From: Halichoerus grypus
Taxonomy: Eukaryota; Chordata; Mammalia; Carnivora; Phocidae
Reading direction: 5' to 3'
NCBI RefSeq assembly: GCF_964656455.1
Contig: NC_135718.1
Span: 50,745,008-50,809,007, forward strand
Length of the DNA: 64,000 bases
Below are positions 61,833 through 64,000 of the stretch, one piece after another; the first letter of the stretch is position 1, and each line of letters starts with the position of its first letter. A program made the position numbers and the translations under genes. The notes under the pieces were generated by a model. That model searched no databases, was not told the origin of the DNA, and worked only from the letters and a program-made list of their open reading frames with translations.

Positions 61833-62739
61833 AGAATTTTATCCTTACGAACTATAGAAATGATCCCTGAAAATATAGTCTTAGAATTTTAGGACGTAGC
61901 CCCGCGGGCCGCGGCGGCGGCGGCGGCGGCGCCCCTCATGCTGCGACGCCCGCTGGCCGGGCTGGCGGCCGCCGCCTTGGGCCGGGTCCCCTCGGACGGG
62001 ATGTCAGGACCGAGGCCGGTGGTCCTGAGTGGACCATCAGGGGCCGGGAAGAGCACCCTGCTGAAGAGACTCTTGCAGGAGCACGGCAGCGTCTTCGGCT
62101 TCAGCGTGTCCCATTACTACTTTGTGACCCGGGAGGTGATGCAGCGGGACATCGCCGCGGGCGACTTCATCGAGCACGCCGAGTTCTCGGGGAACCTGTA
62201 TGGGACTAGCAAAGCCGCTGTGCGGGCCGTGCAGGCCATGAACCGCATCTGCGTGCTGGACGTGGACCTGCAGGGCGTGCGGAACATCAAGAAGACGGAC
62301 CTGCGGCCCATCTACGTCTTCGTGCAGCCGCCCTCGCTGGACGTGCTGGAGCAGCGGCTGAGGCAGCGGAACACGGAGACAGAGGAGAGCCTGGCCAAGC
62401 GGCTGGCGGCCGCTCGGGCTGACCTGGAGAGCAGCAAGGAGCAGGGCCTGTTTGACCTGGTCATCGTCAACGACAATCTGGACGTGGCCTATCGGGCCCT
62501 GGAGGAGGCTCTGGCCGAGGAAATCAAGAAGGCTCAGCGGACCAGCTGCTCCTGAGCAGGACCACCAGCTGCGTGCTCCCTGGTGCCTGGTGGGGACTGC
62601 GCTCGCCTCGGCTAGCGCCCAGACTGCCGCAGCCAGAGGACCCTGGCCTCCCCTTACTCCTGTCGTGGGAGCTGGGCCAGGGTGTAATAAAGAACTGCTG
62701 GGCAAAAAAAAAAAAAAAAAAAGAATTTTATCCTTACGA
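61833..62739 (+). mobile_element. GUK1 retrocopy with flanking target-site duplications
   Basis: The perfect 18-bp direct repeat agaattttatccttacga at 61,833-61,850 and 62,722-62,739 brackets the insertion. It ends in AATAAA (62,686-62,691) and a tail of about 18 A, so it was made by LINE-1 machinery. Between the 5' repeat and the GC-rich mRNA-like start (about 61,897) lie about 46 bp of AT-rich filler of unknown origin. Confidence 0.95.
61938..62555 (+). CDS. GUK1 retrocopy: Guanylate kinase retrogene candidate, internal 14-codon deletion
   Basis: A single uninterrupted 205-codon frame encodes a guanylate kinase. It includes the 21-residue N-terminal extension ([21 protein letters not shown]) known from a longer GUK1 isoform; Met22 is the usual start. 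Residues 32-40 (GPSGAGKST) are the ATP P-loop. Family features downstream are intact: [38 protein letters not shown], the [17 protein letters not shown] lid region and the C-terminal EEIKKAQR. Between His59 and Tyr60 the 14 residues that normally join SVSH to DYYFV are absent in frame. They include the conserved TTR...P..GE..G.D signature that contributes to GMP binding. GMP phosphorylation is therefore probably impaired. No stop or frameshift was found, and GC content is much higher than in its flanks, as in the parent mRNA. It has no introns. Expression would need the nearby divergent VDAC2 CpG island. It may equally be a young pseudogene. Confidence 0.8.
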   Translation: MLRRPLAGLAAAALGRVPSDGMSGPRPVVLSGPSGAGKSTLLKRLLQEHGSVFGFSVSHYYFVTREVMQRDIAAGDFIEHAEFSGNLYGTSKAAVRAVQAMNRICVLDVDLQGVRNIKKTDLRPIYVFVQPPSLDVLEQRLRQRNTETEESLAKRLAAARADLESSKEQGLFDLVIVNDNLDVAYRALEEALAEEIKKAQRTSCS

Positions 62740-63279
62740 TATCGCAGTTTCCTCATCAATAAAATGACAAGTTTAAATGAGACGAAGTGGTCTTTAATAG
62801 CCATTCAGCCACACACAATGAGCAAAACCTCCCCCAACCCCCATCTCCTCTGGCTCTGAAAGCCGCCTCTGCTCAAATGCTGCCGAGATTCCACCTTCCT
62901 CCTAAACCAGACGATAACTAGATAGACTTCACAAGGCAAACCCAGATTACAGGTGCATCCTGGTGGACTCCCTCCCGTGTGCAAGCCCAGCCAGCAACCT
63001 TGCCTGGTCATGGTTGGAACTGCTCCTGTAACGGGTTAGCAAAGGAAGAGTCTTTGCTCAGGCATCAAAACACTGATTAATTCCTTCATTCAAGCTCAGA
63101 CAGGTTGAGCGGAAATCAGCCTGGCTGCACTGGAACTTGTTTGCTCTGGCCTTTTGTGAAGCTAATGGCAGAGACCGAGGTCTCATCCCAGATGCAGCGT
63201 AACACACTACCTTCCTGGAAAACCTAGTCTGTGCTCAGTTATCTCCATTACCTGCAGTAGGGTTTATTCACGCTGTGAA
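62740..63279. other. Downstream of GUK1 retrocopy
   Basis: A MIR-like phrase (gcagtttcctcatcaataaa) follows the insertion site. No gene recognised. Confidence 0.45.
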
Positions 63280-63296
63280 CTATCTGTAGCATTTTT

Positions 63297-63488
63297 TTTT
63301 AAAGATTTTATTTATTTATTTGACAGAGAGAGACACAGCGAGAGAGGGAACACAAGCAGGGGGAGTGGGAGAGGGAGAAGCAGGCTCCCCACGGAGCAGG
63401 GAGCCCGATGCGGGGCTCGATCCCAGGACCCTGGGATCATGACCTGAGCCGAAGGCAGACGCTTAACGACTGAGCCACCCAGGCGCCC
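63297..63488 (-). mobile_element. Carnivoran SINE, antisense
   Basis: Full-length, little diverged, with perfect target-site duplications ctatctgtagcattttt at 63,280-63,296 and 63,489-63,505. Confidence 0.97.
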
Positions 63489-63671
63489 CTATCTGTAGCA
63501 TTTTTAACCCTCAGAGAATTTCATTTTGCCACAAAACACAGACCTGAGGCTCTAGCCTCTAGTAACGCAAGGAATGTACACAATACCTAATAACCAGGAG
63601 AAGAATGATGGCAATTTATTTCAAAGTTGGATTCAGTAAATACATTCTAATGCTTTCATTCAAAGCCCTTT

Positions 63672-63936
63672 TGGGGTGCCTAGGTGGCTCAATCAGTTAA
63701 GCAGCCCTTTCGGGGCACCTGGGTGTTTCACTCGGTTAAGCGTCAGACTCTTGATTTCGGCTCAGGTCATGATCTGAGGGTGGTGAGATGGAGCCCCTCA
63801 TTGGATTCTGGACTCTGAGTTGGGCATGGAGGATGCTTAGGATTCTCTCTCTCCCTCTGCCCCTGCCCTGCTTGCATGTGTGCTCGCTCGCTCTCTCTCA
63901 AAAACAAAAAACCCAACAACAAAACCCCCCAAAATA
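63672..63936 (+). mobile_element. Carnivoran SINE with partially duplicated head
   Basis: A 31-bp SINE head (ggggtgcctaggtggctcaa...) is followed by agccctttc and then a complete SINE from 63,713. The flank tcaaagcccttt occurs at 63,660 and 63,937, and its 3' part appears a third time between the two heads. Confidence 0.9.
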
Positions 63937-63948
63937 TCAAAGCCCTTT

Positions 63949-64000
63949 AGACCAAAGCAGCATTAGTAGCAGCCACTACTTAAAGAGCAACTAACTACCT
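63949..64000. other. Window end, nothing recognised
   Basis: Short unique-looking tail of the window. Confidence 0.4.

Noticed and set aside
62037..62804. 255-codon open frame on the - strand opposite GUK1
   Set aside because: Antisense shadow of the GUK1 retrocopy; it runs through the poly(A) tail complement.

Overview
The window is nuclear DNA from a mammal, specifically a caniform carnivoran. It contains more than twenty tRNA-Lys-derived carnivoran SINEs in both orientations, and their sequence type is the one common in bears, pinnipeds and mustelids rather than the dog- or cat-specific subfamilies. A 3' end of a carnivoran L1 is also present. The gene content matches human 10q22.2 (ZNF503 side - COMTD1 - VDAC2 - SAMD8 side), read in the opposite orientation. 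Species assignment below the caniform/arctoid level is inference. No viral gene, CRISPR array or bacterial-type operon is present.

Layout. Positions 1-44,500 hold no intact protein gene that I can support. This stretch is intergenic sequence that in other mammals lies between COMTD1 and ZNF503. It contains two processed pseudogenes: a 5'-truncated PRDX5 copy at about 1.70-2.21 kb, whose 3' part is duplicated at 353-662, and a SUMO1 copy at 31.08-32.50 kb that is split by a SINE. It also contains a nested LINE-1 complex (11.1-17.35 kb), further L1 blocks (27.7-31.07 and 32.5-32.8 kb), L2, MIR, MER5A and MaLR LTR relics, and several AT-rich, repeat-free blocks that look like conserved non-coding elements.

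Positions 44.6-46.8 kb hold COMTD1 on the + strand: seven coding exons give 262 residues, with a CpG-rich promoter carrying CTCF-like motifs. VDAC2 follows on the - strand, about 49.1-61.0 kb. Nine coding exons (60,500 down to 49,572) give exactly 294 residues, and there is a non-coding first exon in a strong CpG island. The two genes converge tail to tail with about 2.3 kb between their 3' ends. COMTD1 is a predicted membrane-anchored methyltransferase and VDAC2 is the outer-mitochondrial-membrane porin; nothing in the sequence ties them functionally beyond adjacency.

About 1 kb upstream of VDAC2 and divergent from it sits the most interesting object: a processed GUK1 retrocopy (about 61.9-62.72 kb) with an 18-bp target-site duplication, a nearly pure poly(A) tail and an uninterrupted 205-codon reading frame. 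The frame lacks 14 codons that in guanylate kinase form much of the GMP-binding segment. It lies next to a CpG-island promoter that could transcribe it in the divergent direction, so it is a candidate expressed retrogene with altered or lost enzyme activity.

Smaller oddities include two poly(A)-only insertions with target-site duplications, a SINE insertion with an inverted 5' end that makes a palindrome, a SINE-in-SINE nest, and an L1 inserted into an L1. Family names of old repeats are from memory and were not run against a repeat library.
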